From the NCBI RefSeq assembly GCF_041146395.1, contig NC_091008.1, forward strand, positions 6,337,501 to 6,401,500: a DNA stretch of 64,000 nucleotides, in the 5' to 3' direction. The notes beneath the pieces were generated by a model. That model was not told where the DNA came from. It saw nothing but the letters and a program-made list of their open reading frames with translations, and searched no databases. Positions 1 to 11,186 of this stretch are shown piece after piece (positions within the stretch are counted from its first letter, which is position 1; every line of letters begins with the position of its first letter). Position numbers and translations under genes: made by a program. Source of the stretch: Eulemur rufifrons. Its lineage: Eukaryota; Chordata; Mammalia; Primates; Lemuridae.

Positions 1-890
1 CATTTCCAGAATGGGCTTCCACTGGGTGCCAGCAAGCTGACCCCTCCAAATACGAGAAAGTGTAGGGGCACCGTGTGGGCGAGCAGGCAGAGTCTTTTTC
101 TTCTCTCCTGCCAAGACAGTGCTATTTGCCTGTGCTCCTGGTCTTTATCCTAGAGGCACCAAATCTTTTTCTGATGAAAACATTTTAATGATGCCGGAAG
201 CCACATGTCCTCCATCTTGGGTTCTCTCTCTCACTTGCCCCTTAAGTGCCTTGTCACTTACTTGGAAATCAAAATAGAAAACTCATCCATTCATTCATAT
301 TTGTCCCTTTGTTGTTCAGTCATTCATTTATTGAGCAAGCACCTATGTCTGCCGTGCACTGTAGTGAGAATTTTAAGAACATTAAGAGATAGTTTTATTG
401 TCATTGCTTCTGTAGTTTTATAATTTTTCTTAGGATGGTATAACTTCCATGCATTAACCATCTAAAATTCTAAGCTAATATTTGATTAGGTGTATAATTA
501 GGTGGGTCAGTCTCTAGCTAGGAATACCTAGAAAATTCAGAATAAGAGAAAGGCTGGTGAGTACGGAATTAGTCACTGGTAAGTTCTCAAAAGGGAGAAC
601 GTCTTGAATTGGCCTTGAAGGAAGCTTAGGATTTGGGCAGGTTTCCCGGTGTATAGATCACAATCCTTTGCCCAATTCCAGTCCCTGTTTAAGATAGAGT
701 GAGAAAGGCTCTGCAAGGGTTCTAGAAGATAGTCCTGGTTCTGACCCTTCTTAGGTTGAAAGTTATTCATCGATTTCTGCAGTGTGCTTTGCTTATTATA
801 TTCAAGTATTTTCTCCCTATACTAAGCATCTTAATTGCGAGATGTGTTTCCATCCAGTCTCAGCATCCTTCTTGGCAAGTGGCACAGGCT
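1..890. other. Unique or unclassified non-coding DNA
   Basis: No gene or well-preserved repeat is visible. Open frames here are short (under 75 codons) and look like chance frames. The only repeat-like part is a worn L2-type stretch near 285-400, listed separately. Confidence 0.5.
285..400 (-). repeat. Worn L2 LINE 3'-end fragment
   Basis: On the plus strand the stretch reads 'cattcatttattgagcaagc' followed by a degenerate version of 'acctactatgtgccaggcactgt', which is the reverse complement of the L2 3' end. It is short and diverged, so the family call rests on this motif only; a MIR tail is the alternative. Confidence 0.35.
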
Positions 891-1184
891 CCTAAATTCT
901 TGGCAGGGTGCTATTACGGAGTGAGAAAAAAGTAAGATGATGTCATTCAGGTAATGTCCAAGTTACATTTTCAGTCTCCCTAAGGTAGTTGTTTGGGAGT
1001 TCTTTGGGAATGGACTACAATAAAACCTCTGAAAAATTCAGTCCACATTGTGGGCCAGCCCAGTGTTGGAAAGTCTTGCCCTAGATGGATATCTAGAGAC
1101 AAAAAAAAAAAAGCTGACAAATAGCAAAAACAAATGCTGGAGATTGTAGAGCCCCTTGATGCCCTCAGATGTAGTGGACACTCC
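891..1184 (+). repeat. Local direct repeat, copy 1
   Basis: This ~294-bp stretch matches 3120-3410 in the same orientation along its whole length, starting at 'cctaaattc.tggcag', passing through 'gtcattcaggtaatgtccaa' and 'tgaaaaattcagtccacatt', and ending after 'atgctggagat'. By eye most positions agree, with small indels. Copy 1 has gained a 12-bp A run near 1101 where copy 2 has 'ggcagaac'. I do not recognise it as a known family. It could be a local duplication, or two members of a dispersed repeat that I cannot name. Confidence 0.75.
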
Positions 1185-1204
1185 TTAAGGTGCTTTGGAG
1201 AAAG

Positions 1205-1415
1205 GTAGACATAGTGTTGAAGAACATGAGCTTTGGAGCCAAGGATATGTGGGTTCAAATCCATTTCTTCCTGGCAGCATAACTGGACAATTTCAGTTTC
1301 CTCATCCTGAACCGAGGATAATAACACTCCTTGTTTCATAGCACTGTTGTGAGGATTAAACAAGTTAGTGTATACAGAGTGCTCAGAAAAGCGCCTGGCT
1401 GTCATCATCAACATC
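1205..1415 (+). repeat. MIR SINE
   Basis: The stretch follows the MIR consensus in order: 'agctttggagcc', 'gggttcaaatcc', 'cagtttcctcatc', 'ggataataacac', 'gttgtgaggattaaacaagt' and 'gctcagaaaagcgcctggct'. It is an ancient tRNA-derived SINE, nearly full length, with no function implied. Confidence 0.85.
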
Positions 1416-3119
1416 ATCATCAAACGTTTATTTAATAAACAGAAATACAATGGAAGTATAAGGATTATTTTGGAAAGGGGATGGTTCGGTGGCTTGGGAA
1501 AGGAAGGAATAATGAATCAGATATTTTATGTGCTAAGTAGTGTAGGAGATAGAGGTGGTTAGTAATCAGTGGGTGAGGTGGTTTCAGCCTCGGGTCTAGG
1601 GGCCGAATCATTCAGGGTTAGAGACTCGGGGCCAGGGCTTGGTTTGGTGATGGCGCAAGAGGTGGCTACCGTTAAACATGGCAAATATGGTTGGCAAATA
1701 TAGCCAACCACAAAATAACTTTACACGGTCAGTGTGCTGAGGGCTCTTACAGCCTTGTGCCCCCATTTACGCAGCAAATACTAGTTCAGGTCTTTTGCTA
1801 GGGCCATCAAATTAAGTACCTTACTCATTGTGTCTGTCCTCGTGGATTTTATGGTTTTGCAGGTGGCCAGATTTTAAACAACGTCAATACAGTGTGATGG
1901 ATGTGAAGAGGGAGGGGCCCAGAAGGCTGTGGGGGCACCGCCCAGTCTGCGTCTCCCCCTGCCCACTCCCTGCTGCCACCTGGTGCGCTTGGGAGCCTTC
2001 AGAATCTGACTCGAATCCTACCTTCATTCGGAAGGCATTGCCGGCAGTTTCACTAATTTTATTTTCTCTTGTCCTTAATCCTGCCACTCTACAAACACGC
2101 GCTAATATTCTGAGTGTCTGTGTTCTTCTGAATTTACACAGTTCACTCCAGAAGATACAGGAACAGAGTTTTGGACTACAATGGCTGCTCCTACTTCCCT
2201 GTGTCTTTTTCTGAAAATCCTCTGGAATTAGGAATTGATCTCTGAAAAGATACTGATTTGTGTCTTCTCCCAGAGATGTTTTAAGGTCTGAGGTGTCTCT
2301 TAGCATTCACTCATCACTTTTTACTCCCACTTCATTGGAGCCTTCCTTTCCTGTATCTTGGCTCTTTGATTAATGCATTTCATCTCTTTATCTAAGACAG
2401 TCAAGTCCATGATGAAAGTTGGGAAGTCAGGTATCCCAGCGCTTTGAAGAAGGAGCCAGTTCTGGTCTCATTCGCAGTGGATTTGTTCTGTGAGGAGTGC
2501 ATATCTTTCTTCTTAGCAGGGTCAAGAAGGTAGGGCATGTGTTGAACTACTAAAAGCTTCACTTATTGTGGGAGCAAAAGAAACTAAAGTCCAGCTCTTA
2601 CTGCATAGAGAATGAATAATTTTAGTGAACACTGTTAATAAGATTGAAGCCTTAATCAGCAGCCTCCTTATTTATCTTCTTAAACTTAATGTGGCTTGAG
2701 ATTAGAGTCACACAGTTGCATATCCAAATCAGCAAGTGGAAACCTTCAAATGGCATGCCCAAAGTGTTGGTTACGGAGAATTGATTTTTAAAACACACTG
2801 ACACAGGCGATTGTCTGTTATCTCTCAGACTGAGACTTAACCTTTGCACTGACTCACTTCAGACCCTTTCTCTGGAGATCGCCATCTGCATGAAGCCGCA
2901 AGGCCCGAGACAGCGATGATCCACCAGACATGTGCAGAACAGATGGCTGAAAAAATTACCTGCTCATTCCATTGCTCCCTTAATCATTTTCACCACCTTG
3001 CTGCCTACGCCAGTGTCGGGCTGCAAAAAGCCAGGTCATTCCTAAAGCTGACTCAGGGAGGGCCCTTGGCATAAGTGTCTGTGGAGAGGCACAGGGGCCA
3101 GTATCCCTGGACTATGTTG
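1416..3119. other. Unique or unclassified DNA between the two direct-repeat copies
   Basis: No gene or repeat is recognised. The opposing open frames at 1828-2214 (+) and 1884-2306 (-) overlap each other and have no recognisable domain. A small perfect hairpin (7-bp stem ggttggc/gccaacc, 7-nt loop) sits at 1689-1709. The part around 2640-3060 has little repeat character and could be conserved non-coding DNA, but only an alignment could show that. Confidence 0.4.
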
Positions 3120-3410
3120 CCTAAATTCCTGGCAGCTCGTTTTAGGGAGTGAGAAGAAAGTAAGATGACGTCATTCAGGTAATGTCCAAGTGACATTTTC
3201 AGTCTCCCTGAGGTAGTTGTATGGGAGTTCCTTGGGAATGGACTGCAGTCAAAGCTCTGAAAAATTCAGTCCACATTGTGGGACAACCTCATGTTGGAAA
3301 GTCTCATCCTAGACTGATGTATAAGAGGCAGAACAAGCTGACAAATGGCAAAAGCAAATGCTGGAGATGACGGGGCCCTCGATGACCGTGGATGTGTCGG
3401 ATGTTGCTCC
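3120..3410 (+). repeat. Local direct repeat, copy 2
   Basis: Partner of 891-1184, about 2.2 kb away in the same orientation. This copy contains a perfect TGACGTCA palindrome (CRE/ATF site) at 3166-3173, where copy 1 has TGATGTCA. Either copy 1 lost the CpG by deamination or copy 2 gained it; the first is the more usual mutation. Confidence 0.75.
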
Positions 3411-4030
3411 CTCCATCACTTCCACATTGTAACCAAAGGCCAAATCCGTAGTTTGAATTGTCCTACTGTGTCACTGGGGTACATCCCCAATGTTTGCAAT
3501 CAGGTACTTCTTAATCCACCTTTACACACTAGATCCAGAAAAGGAAAAAAAAAAAATCAAACTGATACTGAGAAATGGCCCATTCAGTGCTTGAGTTGCC
3601 TGGGTCTTGGGAGAACTCACATCCAGTTAGCGTGTCCTTGCCCAGAGTTGGACCTAATAATGTCACAGTGACAATCAGGTGAGGTGAAAAGGTCGCGCTG
3701 AGAACCTGTGGTCTTTACCACGGTATTTTCCTGTTTCTATTTAATTGAATTTTAAGCGAGTTCATAATAAATGGGTAAAAGCACTGGATTCTTGCTGCCA
3801 CTTGGTTTTAATTAGTGGCTGGGAATAACACAGTCCTGGTTTAATTTAGCAGCGAAAGGGTTATTCTGAGGCCTGAGAAGAATTGAAGCAATATGCTGTG
3901 TTAGATTTTATTTTGGGTTACTTTTACATCATTTCTTCAGATTTATTGTATTACTGTATTAGGTTTGTGCCATGTGCTGTGATGGAGACGGAGCATCCTT
4001 GTCCTTAAGGTGTTTCCATTGTGTAAGATC
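3411..4030. other. Unique DNA with a possible L2 scrap
   Basis: No gene is visible. Around 3950-4025 'gtgccatgtgctgtgatgga' and 'catccttgtccttaaggtg' resemble the antisense L2 3' end, but too weakly to list as a repeat of its own. Confidence 0.35.
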
Positions 4031-4078
4031 CTTTTATTTAGATTTGTTTTTTTTTTTTTTTTCTTTTATTTAGATTTG
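4031..4078 (-). mobile_element. Poly-T tract flanked by a 16-bp direct repeat (tail-only retro-insertion?)
   Basis: The 16-mer cttttatttagatttg occurs at 4031-4046 and again at 4063-4078, with exactly a 16-bp run of T (4047-4062) between them. This is the structure left by an L1-type target-primed insertion in which only the poly(A) tail, on the minus strand, was copied before the process ended. A tandem duplication with T-run growth is the alternative. Confidence 0.6.
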
Positions 4079-5149
4079 AATGAGAAATCTTTCCAAAAAA
4101 ACTGTCCTGGAAAAATCCTGACACTAACATTAAAACAAGTGTGAACGGATATTAGATTTAGCGTACTCTATTCCCATATCCTTTTTTTACAAATGACTAT
4201 TTTTCTGGGCAAAATGATTTTCCACTTTAATTGATGATATCGGTTGTAATATTTGTCAGGATATTATGCAGTGTAAGACATACTGGAAAACTCTTTCAAT
4301 CATCAAAATATAATTTTTATATACTTTGTGCAAAAAATGGAATAATAGGAAAATCATACTTGTGACTTTTTAGTTAAGTGGCAAGGAGAGCCCAAAGAGA
4401 GCAAGGATTCTGAGTAAAGCTTTGCAGGGACCACACAAGTATTTAAACAAAAAGCTTCTTTTAAAATTTTGGCTTAGATGGCCATAATATGCTCGTGTCT
4501 CCCTTTCACCCTCCCTTCACTCTGTCCTTTTACCCAGAAGATGCTAGTATGGAATAAATAACATGGTGAAGTGGCTTTGCTTTTTATGGTTTCCTAAGGC
4601 TATGACTATTTTATAAAGATTAGTTCCACTGTAAGTCCCAGGTTTCCTGTTTTTATTATCCACACTTCACACGGTGGTTTAGACTAAATTGTCCATTGCA
4701 GAGTTTGGAAAGCAGTCTGTTTCATGCAGTAAATTGCACTGCTACTTCCATACCCATCCTCGCCGCCCCTGTTCTGGGGCCGATCAGATTTGCGTTCACT
4801 GACACACGAGAACACACAAACGCTTCATTTCTCACCTATTTTTGAAGTTAGCTCCTCTGTAAGGTTTACTCACTTCAGTCATAGTCTTTTTTGGCCTATT
4901 TAGTAGATACCAGGAAACGGGTCACTCAGGAGAGATGACTGCTGGAATGCGATTTCTCTTTCATCCAGCGGGGCTCCTTCACGGTTTGGACTGTCCAGCC
5001 CCTGACCAGGGACACCACAGTAGGGAGAGCAGACGTCTCTGGATGCAAATATACCACGATGTTAGCTAGATTAAATCCCCGGTGAACTCTTTTAAATAGA
5101 ATTTCTCTTCTAGCGGATTGCATCAAAGAGTACAACGTTCCGTGCATGG
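4079..5149. other. Unique AT-rich DNA
   Basis: No gene, repeat or RNA gene is recognised in this stretch. Confidence 0.4.
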
Positions 5150-5610
5150 TAGTTGAGCTAGTCAGCAGCGGGAGAAACGGTAATACGTACACAGCGGTTT
5201 GTAATACGTGGTCACGAGGCAGACAGACTCAGAGCAGGAGGGAAGGTCCGGGCATCGTTGCGATAAGGCTGTGTTGTAAGATGGCGAGCGGACGGCCAGG
5301 GACGGCGTCAGTGCTGCCACCCTGCGCAGCAGGAAGACCGGGATAATTGTCCAGTGCTGCAGCCTGTGGCTGCTCATCTGTCTTCCCAGCAGACGACCGT
5401 CCTGGCCTCCTTGAAACGACTGCTGTTGCTGTTTCTCTTCTGTTTTCGTCATGTTGACAATATGTCAGTAACTTGTTGTCCGTGGACGGCGGGGAATTTG
5501 CAAAACACAACTGAAAGCAGTTCAGTGGCTGTCAGTGCAGATCTCCTTACCGTCTCCGGACGGTTCAGGGACTCCAAAGGCTGCGTTTGCATTTTGTGAT
5601 GCCTGCAGAC
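5150..5610. promoter_or_regulatory. CpG-enriched segment with a YY1-like motif (weak candidate)
   Basis: CpG dinucleotides are clearly denser here than in the surrounding DNA (for example 'gatggcgagcggacggccag' near 5280). The octamer-like 'aagatggcg' at 5278-5286 resembles the core of a YY1 site found downstream of many housekeeping starts. Overlapping short open frames on both strands reflect the GC content, not coding. No TATA or clear first exon is visible, so promoter function is only a possibility. Confidence 0.25.
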
Positions 5611-5688
5611 TCGGTCAGTTATGTTACAGGGTTCGGGGCATTGTTCTCATTTTGTAAACAACAGAATTGGATGACTTTTATAGTAGAC

Positions 5689-6045
<357 letters not shown>

Positions 6046-6372
6046 AAATCCAGGGAGATTCATGCCCTGTTAACCCTGTCCCCTACTGCAACGACTCCAG
6101 ATATTTTTAATTCTACGAAGGCATCATACAGTTTTCATCACCTTATTGTTTTTCCTGACTGCTTCTTCCCTTCGGTATCATAACTGGGCCGTGATAAGGT
6201 ACTAGAGAACCGACGTGTAGGAACAAGTAAAGGGAATGCCGTTGCAGTATTTTGCAGGAGGATACACTCCATCTGACTACATTTTGTTTGGATTGGCTTT
6301 CTCAGACCACCTTTGACCTGTAGCCAAAAAGTGTTTCAGCTGAATTTACGATTATGCCCCTCTGCACCCAAA
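6046..6372. other. Unique DNA
   Basis: No feature is recognised. Confidence 0.4.
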
Positions 6373-6417
6373 TGTGTGTGTGTGTGTTTGTATGAGAGAG
6401 AGAGAGAGAGAGAGAGA
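6373..6417. repeat. Compound microsatellite (TG)n-(GA)n
   Basis: About 16 bp of TG repeat is followed, after a short interruption, by about 24 bp of GA repeat. The open frame that runs through it is an artefact of the repeat. Confidence 0.95.
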
Positions 6418-7548
6418 CTGTGTGTGAGTGTGCACACATGCATGGATATGCACTTTGTTCTTGTAATTTATAATAGGTTTATAATAATACAAGCTGTTAA
6501 GTCGTTTTATGGAAGTTCTGTGGAAATGCTAATGTATACCATCAACTGGGATAAACACAGCTGTTAATCATCAGTGTTTCTGTATCTCTGAAAAAGCGAA
6601 CAAACCGGACAACTGTCACTGGTTCTAACACTTGACAGTACTACCATCAGGAGGACTCGGAGGTGACTGCAGTACATTTGGATGGTCTCTATTCATTGTT
6701 CTGCTATGTATCAATCATACGATAAGAACTCATTAAAATTATCAACAGGTGCCTGTGATGGTACTAAAACAACCCAAATCTCTGTGACTTGAAGAAGTGA
6801 GTGAAAAGATGAGAAAGAAAATGTGCCATTTATCCCATCCCCTGAGTAATAGAAGCAGAAAGGGAAAGGGCCGACTCTGTCTGTAAACATCACCTGAGTA
6901 TGAGTGTGTTCGCGGTTCGTACTGTCTCAAATGCACGCACACAAGACAGCATCCTTCTCTATAGGCTGCATCTGCACTCAGGGACGTACGTGGCTGGTGA
7001 TTGGTAAGTGGACATGTGAGAAGATAGCCTTGAACTTTCTGTCACGTATATTCCTTTTCTCCAAGAGTGTATCACTTGGGGCAAACCCTAAGCAATTCTG
7101 TGCTTTTGTGAGACATGACTGGTTAGCAGGTGAGGTAGAAGGAGAAGAAAATAGACTCAGTGCTCCTCTAAAGTGTAACGGGACAGAGATGAAGTAGACG
7201 GAATCCTGGAATTAGCAATATTTAGGTAAAGAAAGTATATCCACCTGTTTCTGGGATTTGCTCCTTAAGCCAAAGGGTGGGAGGCCTTGAGTCCAAATTT
7301 CCATTTTCAGCTTCTGGGTGTTGTTAGTCAACTCTCCTAGTAGCCTTGCAGCATTAGTTATTTGCACTCGATTATGCAATAGTTATTTCTTGATAAATAT
7401 CTGAGGAGGGCTGCTGGTTTCTAACTTCCTGTTATAGAAATGGCAGTTTTTACTTTGTGGGGAGGATAGGCTGGAGGCAGGTAGAAAAATTGGCAAAAAA
7501 AAATGGAGAAGTTAAAATTACATCACTATAATACTACTTTCAATTTTT
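6418..7548. other. Unique or unclassified DNA
   Basis: No gene or repeat is recognised. The 97-codon frame at 6904-7197 has no known domain. Confidence 0.4.
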
Positions 7549-7634
7549 TGGTACCTGCTATGTCAAACGTTTCAATATTAAATATGTTTAAAAATGTTCT
7601 TTTCTATATTAGTGTATATCACACACATACACGC

Positions 7635-7668
<34 letters not shown>

Positions 7669-7698
7669 TTTACTTTATTTTAAAATAGCCTAGGCTGA
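7549..7698 (-). repeat. Inverted-repeat flank shared with 9046-9157
   Basis: Reading this part on the minus strand gives the same sequence that follows copy B of the unclassified repeat at 9046-9157: 'cctaggctattttaaaataa', then a CA/TG tract, then 'aacatatttaatattgaaac' and 'agcaggtaccaa'. The homology is continuous with copy A, so A plus its downstream flank was duplicated as one block. The CA microsatellite (7620-7668) is long here but is only a short broken TG tract in the partner, so it expanded or shrank after the duplication. Confidence 0.8.
7620..7668. repeat. (CA)n microsatellite
   Basis: The run of CA with a few CG and TA interruptions spans about 48 bp and ends in ATATAT. It lies inside the inverted-repeat flank. 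Confidence 0.95.
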
Positions 7699-7925
7699 TA
7701 ATGTCTAGTGGCCATATTGGTAGTGAAAATATTTACATAATTATAAATAGCTGCTGCTCCCACTCCCTGAGTGGCTCCTCGCTGACCCAGCCCATGTGGC
7801 TCAACCAGCTCATGCTGCCTCCAGGAGACCCTCCCCACTCCCTCCCTCCCCTCCATTCAGCCACTCAGTTGTTGACACCTAGCAGAGCAAGGCCCTCCAG
7901 AACCCACGACAGCAGGGGGCTCTGT
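7699..7925 (-). repeat. Unclassified dispersed repeat, copy A
   Basis: A ~227-bp unit, read on the minus strand, starts with 'acagagccccctgctgtcgt', continues through 'ggccttgctctgctaggtgt' and 'gggctgggtcagcgaggagc', and ends with 'ccaatatggccactagacat'. The same unit occurs at 13153-13378 on the plus strand and, truncated, at 8941-9045. It has an AT-rich 3' third ('ctatttataattat') and a GC-rich 5' part, no A tail and no clear terminal repeats. I do not recognise the family; a solo LTR of a lineage-specific element or a non-autonomous DNA element are both possible. Confidence 0.7.
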
Positions 7926-8013
7926 TTACTTGGCTGGTGTCTGTGCCATACCAGTTACTAAATGTTTTGAGTATCACACTTGAATGATACAAGAAAGTGC
8001 ACTGCATGCATGC

Positions 8014-8046
8014 AGACACACACACACACACACACACACACCCCCC
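8014..8046. repeat. (AC)n microsatellite
   Basis: About 28 bp of AC repeat followed by a run of C. Confidence 0.95.
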
Positions 8047-8662
8047 ATCTGAGCACTAATTAGACAAGCATAAGTGTGAAGGATACAGCTCTGTGCTTCA
8101 AGACTCTTTCATTGGAGAAACTATACTTTTTGTAATCAATAACTCTTTTTAGTATCTTTTTAATACTAATGTTCTACCTTAAGTTGGACATTTCTTCATA
8201 AAGCAGCTCAAACTGTTGGAGTAGCAGGTTCTCCATACACATTCTCCATACAAGGTAGGAACTGCAAGATGTAGTTATACACATTTTGGAGAACTTTAGG
8301 CTCATTTTGGTGAAGTGTTTGCAGGTTTAGGAATGATTGAGGGCGGCTCCCTAGATTTTCTGATTATTTGCACTCTCAGTGTGTACATAAAGTCATTGGC
8401 AGTTACACTGAACAAATAATGCTTCTTTCCCTAAAATAGTTCAGGTCACGTATTTTCTGACACTGCTATTTTCCCTTCTTTCCGTGGACATTATATGGAA
8501 ACATTTATTATAAAGCCTTACTAAAGTAATTTTTAGGATCAGTGACTCCATATTGATGTTAATTAAACCATACCAAAGATGGTTTATGATTAAGGTGGCG
8601 TCACATCTTATTATAATAATGATATTCTTTGGCACACTAGTTAATATTGCATACGTGTATTA
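8047..8662. other. Unique AT-rich DNA
   Basis: No gene or repeat is recognised. Confidence 0.4.
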
Positions 8663-9716
8663 TTGGGGCTCAGAGAACAATACCTCAAAACAAAGGCCTC
8701 AGAAACAGGCTCAGAAGCAAAAGTTTTTCTCTGACCTTTTCCTGCCCTCCTGTCTCTCGGTCCCACTCTTTCTTCAGCTGGCCATAGAAACTAGAATTTC
8801 TCTTCTTGAAGGCAGGTCCTAGAAACCAGAACCCCTGTGGCCCAAAGCCAGCCATAAAACCTAAAAATATTGCTCAAACTTTCCCTCCACCTTTATATGT
8901 AACAACTGGCCATGAAGAAATTATCTGAGGTCAGATAACTGAGCCGCATGGGCTGGGTCAGCGAGGAGCCACTCAGGGAGTGGGAGCAACAGCTATTTAT
9001 GATTATTTAAATATTTTCACTACCAATATGGCCAGCAGACATTATCAGCCTAGGCTATTTTAAAATAAAGTAATATGTGTGTTTGTGTATAAACTAATAT
9101 AGAAAATAACATTTTTAAACATATTTAATATTGAAACGTTTGATATAGCAGGTACCAACGTTTGATATAGCAGCTACCATGTTTAATTGTAGGTCATAAA
9201 ACCCTTTTTCCAGAGGGGGCCCTGCCCCACCCCCAGAAAAAAGAAATACATGCACAGAGAGGCCAAGAAGAATCTAGACAGGCCTTGCTGGGGTTTCCCA
9301 TTCAGTCTATCAGCATTGAATCATGCCCTTTTGGTCCAATCATAATTTGGAAAATTATTCCAAATTCCTGCAGAAAAAGATATAAAATTGTAAGTGGGTC
9401 AGGGACTGGAAAGTGTCTGCTTATATTTGAGCATCAGCACTGACCGTGGTAAAAGAATCAGCATCTTGAAGTGAGAAAAGAAAATGACAGCCATCTTCGT
9501 CATTCTCATGTTTCTACATGGCTGCCCATACTTTATTAAACCAAAGCATAAAAATGAACAATTTCCCTAGTATCTCTGAGGCTTCATTATGAATGCTTCT
9601 GCGTACACATTAAATATATTTGTGTACCTTTTCTCCAACTAATCTGCTTTTTGTGAGTTGATTTTTCAGCATACCTTCAGAGAGCAGTCCTGGCCCCTAT
9701 AATATCTATTCCCACA
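8663..9716 (+). mobile_element. LTR-like sequence of an endogenous retroviral type, interrupted
   Basis: The order of landmarks is that of a long terminal repeat: an opening near 'tggggctcagagaacaatac' (8667), a CCAAT box (9335), a TATA-like 'agatataaaattg' (about 9379), an ATTAAA polyadenylation signal (about 9610), and an end near 'tctattcccaca' (9716). Copy B of the unclassified repeat (8941-9185) is lodged inside it. I see no matching target-site duplication and cannot name the subfamily. A part of it recurs at 11187-11350. No coding part of a provirus is visible. Confidence 0.45.
8941..9185 (+). repeat. Unclassified repeat, copy B, 5'-truncated, with copy A's downstream flank
   Basis: 8941-9045 matches the last ~105 bp of the unit seen in copies A and C. 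9046-9157 continues with the sequence that flanks copy A (7549-7698), in inverted orientation. The outer end holds a 22-bp tandem duplication with one mismatch (9136-9157 and 9158-9179, 'acgtttgatatagcag'). The homology to copy A breaks at 'gagcc' on the 5' side. No A tail or clear target-site duplication is seen. Confidence 0.75.
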
Positions 9717-9784
9717 AATCCCCTTTCTAGTTTACTAACGAGGAAACATTAATGGATTCTGAAACTGTTAGCAGTAGTTAAATT

Positions 9785-9985
9785 TGCAAGGTTAAGATCA
9801 GACAGATCTGGGTTCAAATCCCAGCTTTCCGTAGTATTCACCAATGACAATTTTTCTAAGCCTCAGTTTTGTGTTTTGCACAGTGGTAATTATAAGAGTA
9901 ACTGTTTCACAAGGTTTTTGTAAAAATTGAAAAAGTGATGCATGAAAAGTGCTCAGGACATAGTCTGACACATGCTAATTATCAT
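9785..9985 (+). repeat. MIR SINE
   Basis: Landmarks of the family appear in order: 'cagatctgggttcaaatccc', 'aagcctcagtttt', 'ggtaattataa', 'gtgctcaggacatagt' and the AT-rich tail. The copy is worn. Confidence 0.75.
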
Positions 9986-10660
9986 TATATTTTATTTCCC
10001 TTCACATTATAAATATTTTCTAATGAATGTTTTCTTTAGCTGTTTTCTACTAGAAAGTTTAAGGGATAGTGTAATGGCATTTTTGAAATCCCTTTTACAT
10101 GCACTACCGGAGTACTTCTTTAAGAAAAAATTTCATGGGAGAAGGATGCAACAATAAGTATTTCTCTAGGCATATAATACTTTTAACAAAAGAGAAAATT
10201 TTGTTCCATGTCTGCACCAAACTCCAATCCATCAGCGCAGAGTGTGTGCCTTAAAACACACTGAGTGCTCTCCACGACTTATGCTGAGGAAGAGATATCT
10301 GTGAGCCTGAAATGAACCTCAAGTCTGTTCTTCAGGCCTTAACGTATTTGTAAAGCCTAGAGACAAAAAAGATACAGAACTACAGGGACAAACAGAAGGC
10401 CACATGTGTAAAGCCAAAGAGTGCAGGGGCTCGGGCAGTCTTCCAGAGAATCAAATTTAGAGAGAATTGTGGAGAATTTTGGATGTAGCTGCAAGTTTTC
10501 TAGGCGTTATATGATTTGCTTTCTAGGTTTTCGTATTTTCTCCATGATAGGATTAGGGTCTCATTTCATATCACAGTAATTTTATATTTGAACTCCTATA
10601 CCATTGACTCATAATACTTCAGTGATGAAACATTATCTTATAGGAAAGTCATTCTGCTTT
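9986..10660. other. Unique DNA
   Basis: No feature is recognised. Confidence 0.4.
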
Positions 10661-10765
10661 TACTAGGCTGTAACTTCCTTGAAGACTTCCTTGATCCATT
10701 CTGTATCTATTACAGAGTCTAACATTATACCTTTCAATGTTTAAGGTGTTGATAAATGTGTTTCA
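10661..10765 (+). repeat. L2 LINE 3'-end fragment
   Basis: 'aggctgtaacttccttgaag' and 'ctgtatctattacagagtct' followed by 'ttgataaatgtg' follow the sense L2 3' end. Diverged. Confidence 0.5.
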
Positions 10766-11186
10766 CTGATACGAGTTGGAAATGACGTCAGTGGGTTCTT
10801 TGAATTTAGGGAATGTGTAGAATTCATGGTACATTGCCTGGTATAGAGTAAACGGGTCTCTTCCTGGTAGCTTCTGTGAAAGGTTTGGCTATGCGGGTAC
10901 ACAGGGAAATCCAGATACTCATTCATGTATGTTTATATATGGGGATGACATACATAAACCAGAAATACATATTTAATTAGAATGCAGAAATCTTCTATAA
11001 CCTCTGATGATTTAATTATTAAAGAAAAGGATCCTATAAATCTTCTCATTACTCTAAAATATTTTAAGTGTTGGCAGAGTAATTAATATTAATAAAATTC
11101 ATGCCCGCTTAATCAAACCCAAATTATTATTTTAAACCATCCACTGGGGGAAAATATGAGACACTTCTAATAAACATTGTTTCACA
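10766..11186. other. Unique AT-rich DNA
   Basis: No feature is recognised. Confidence 0.4.

Noticed and set aside
980..1450. 156-codon minus-strand frame
   Set aside because: It covers the direct-repeat copy and the MIR in antisense; a shadow of repeats, not a gene.
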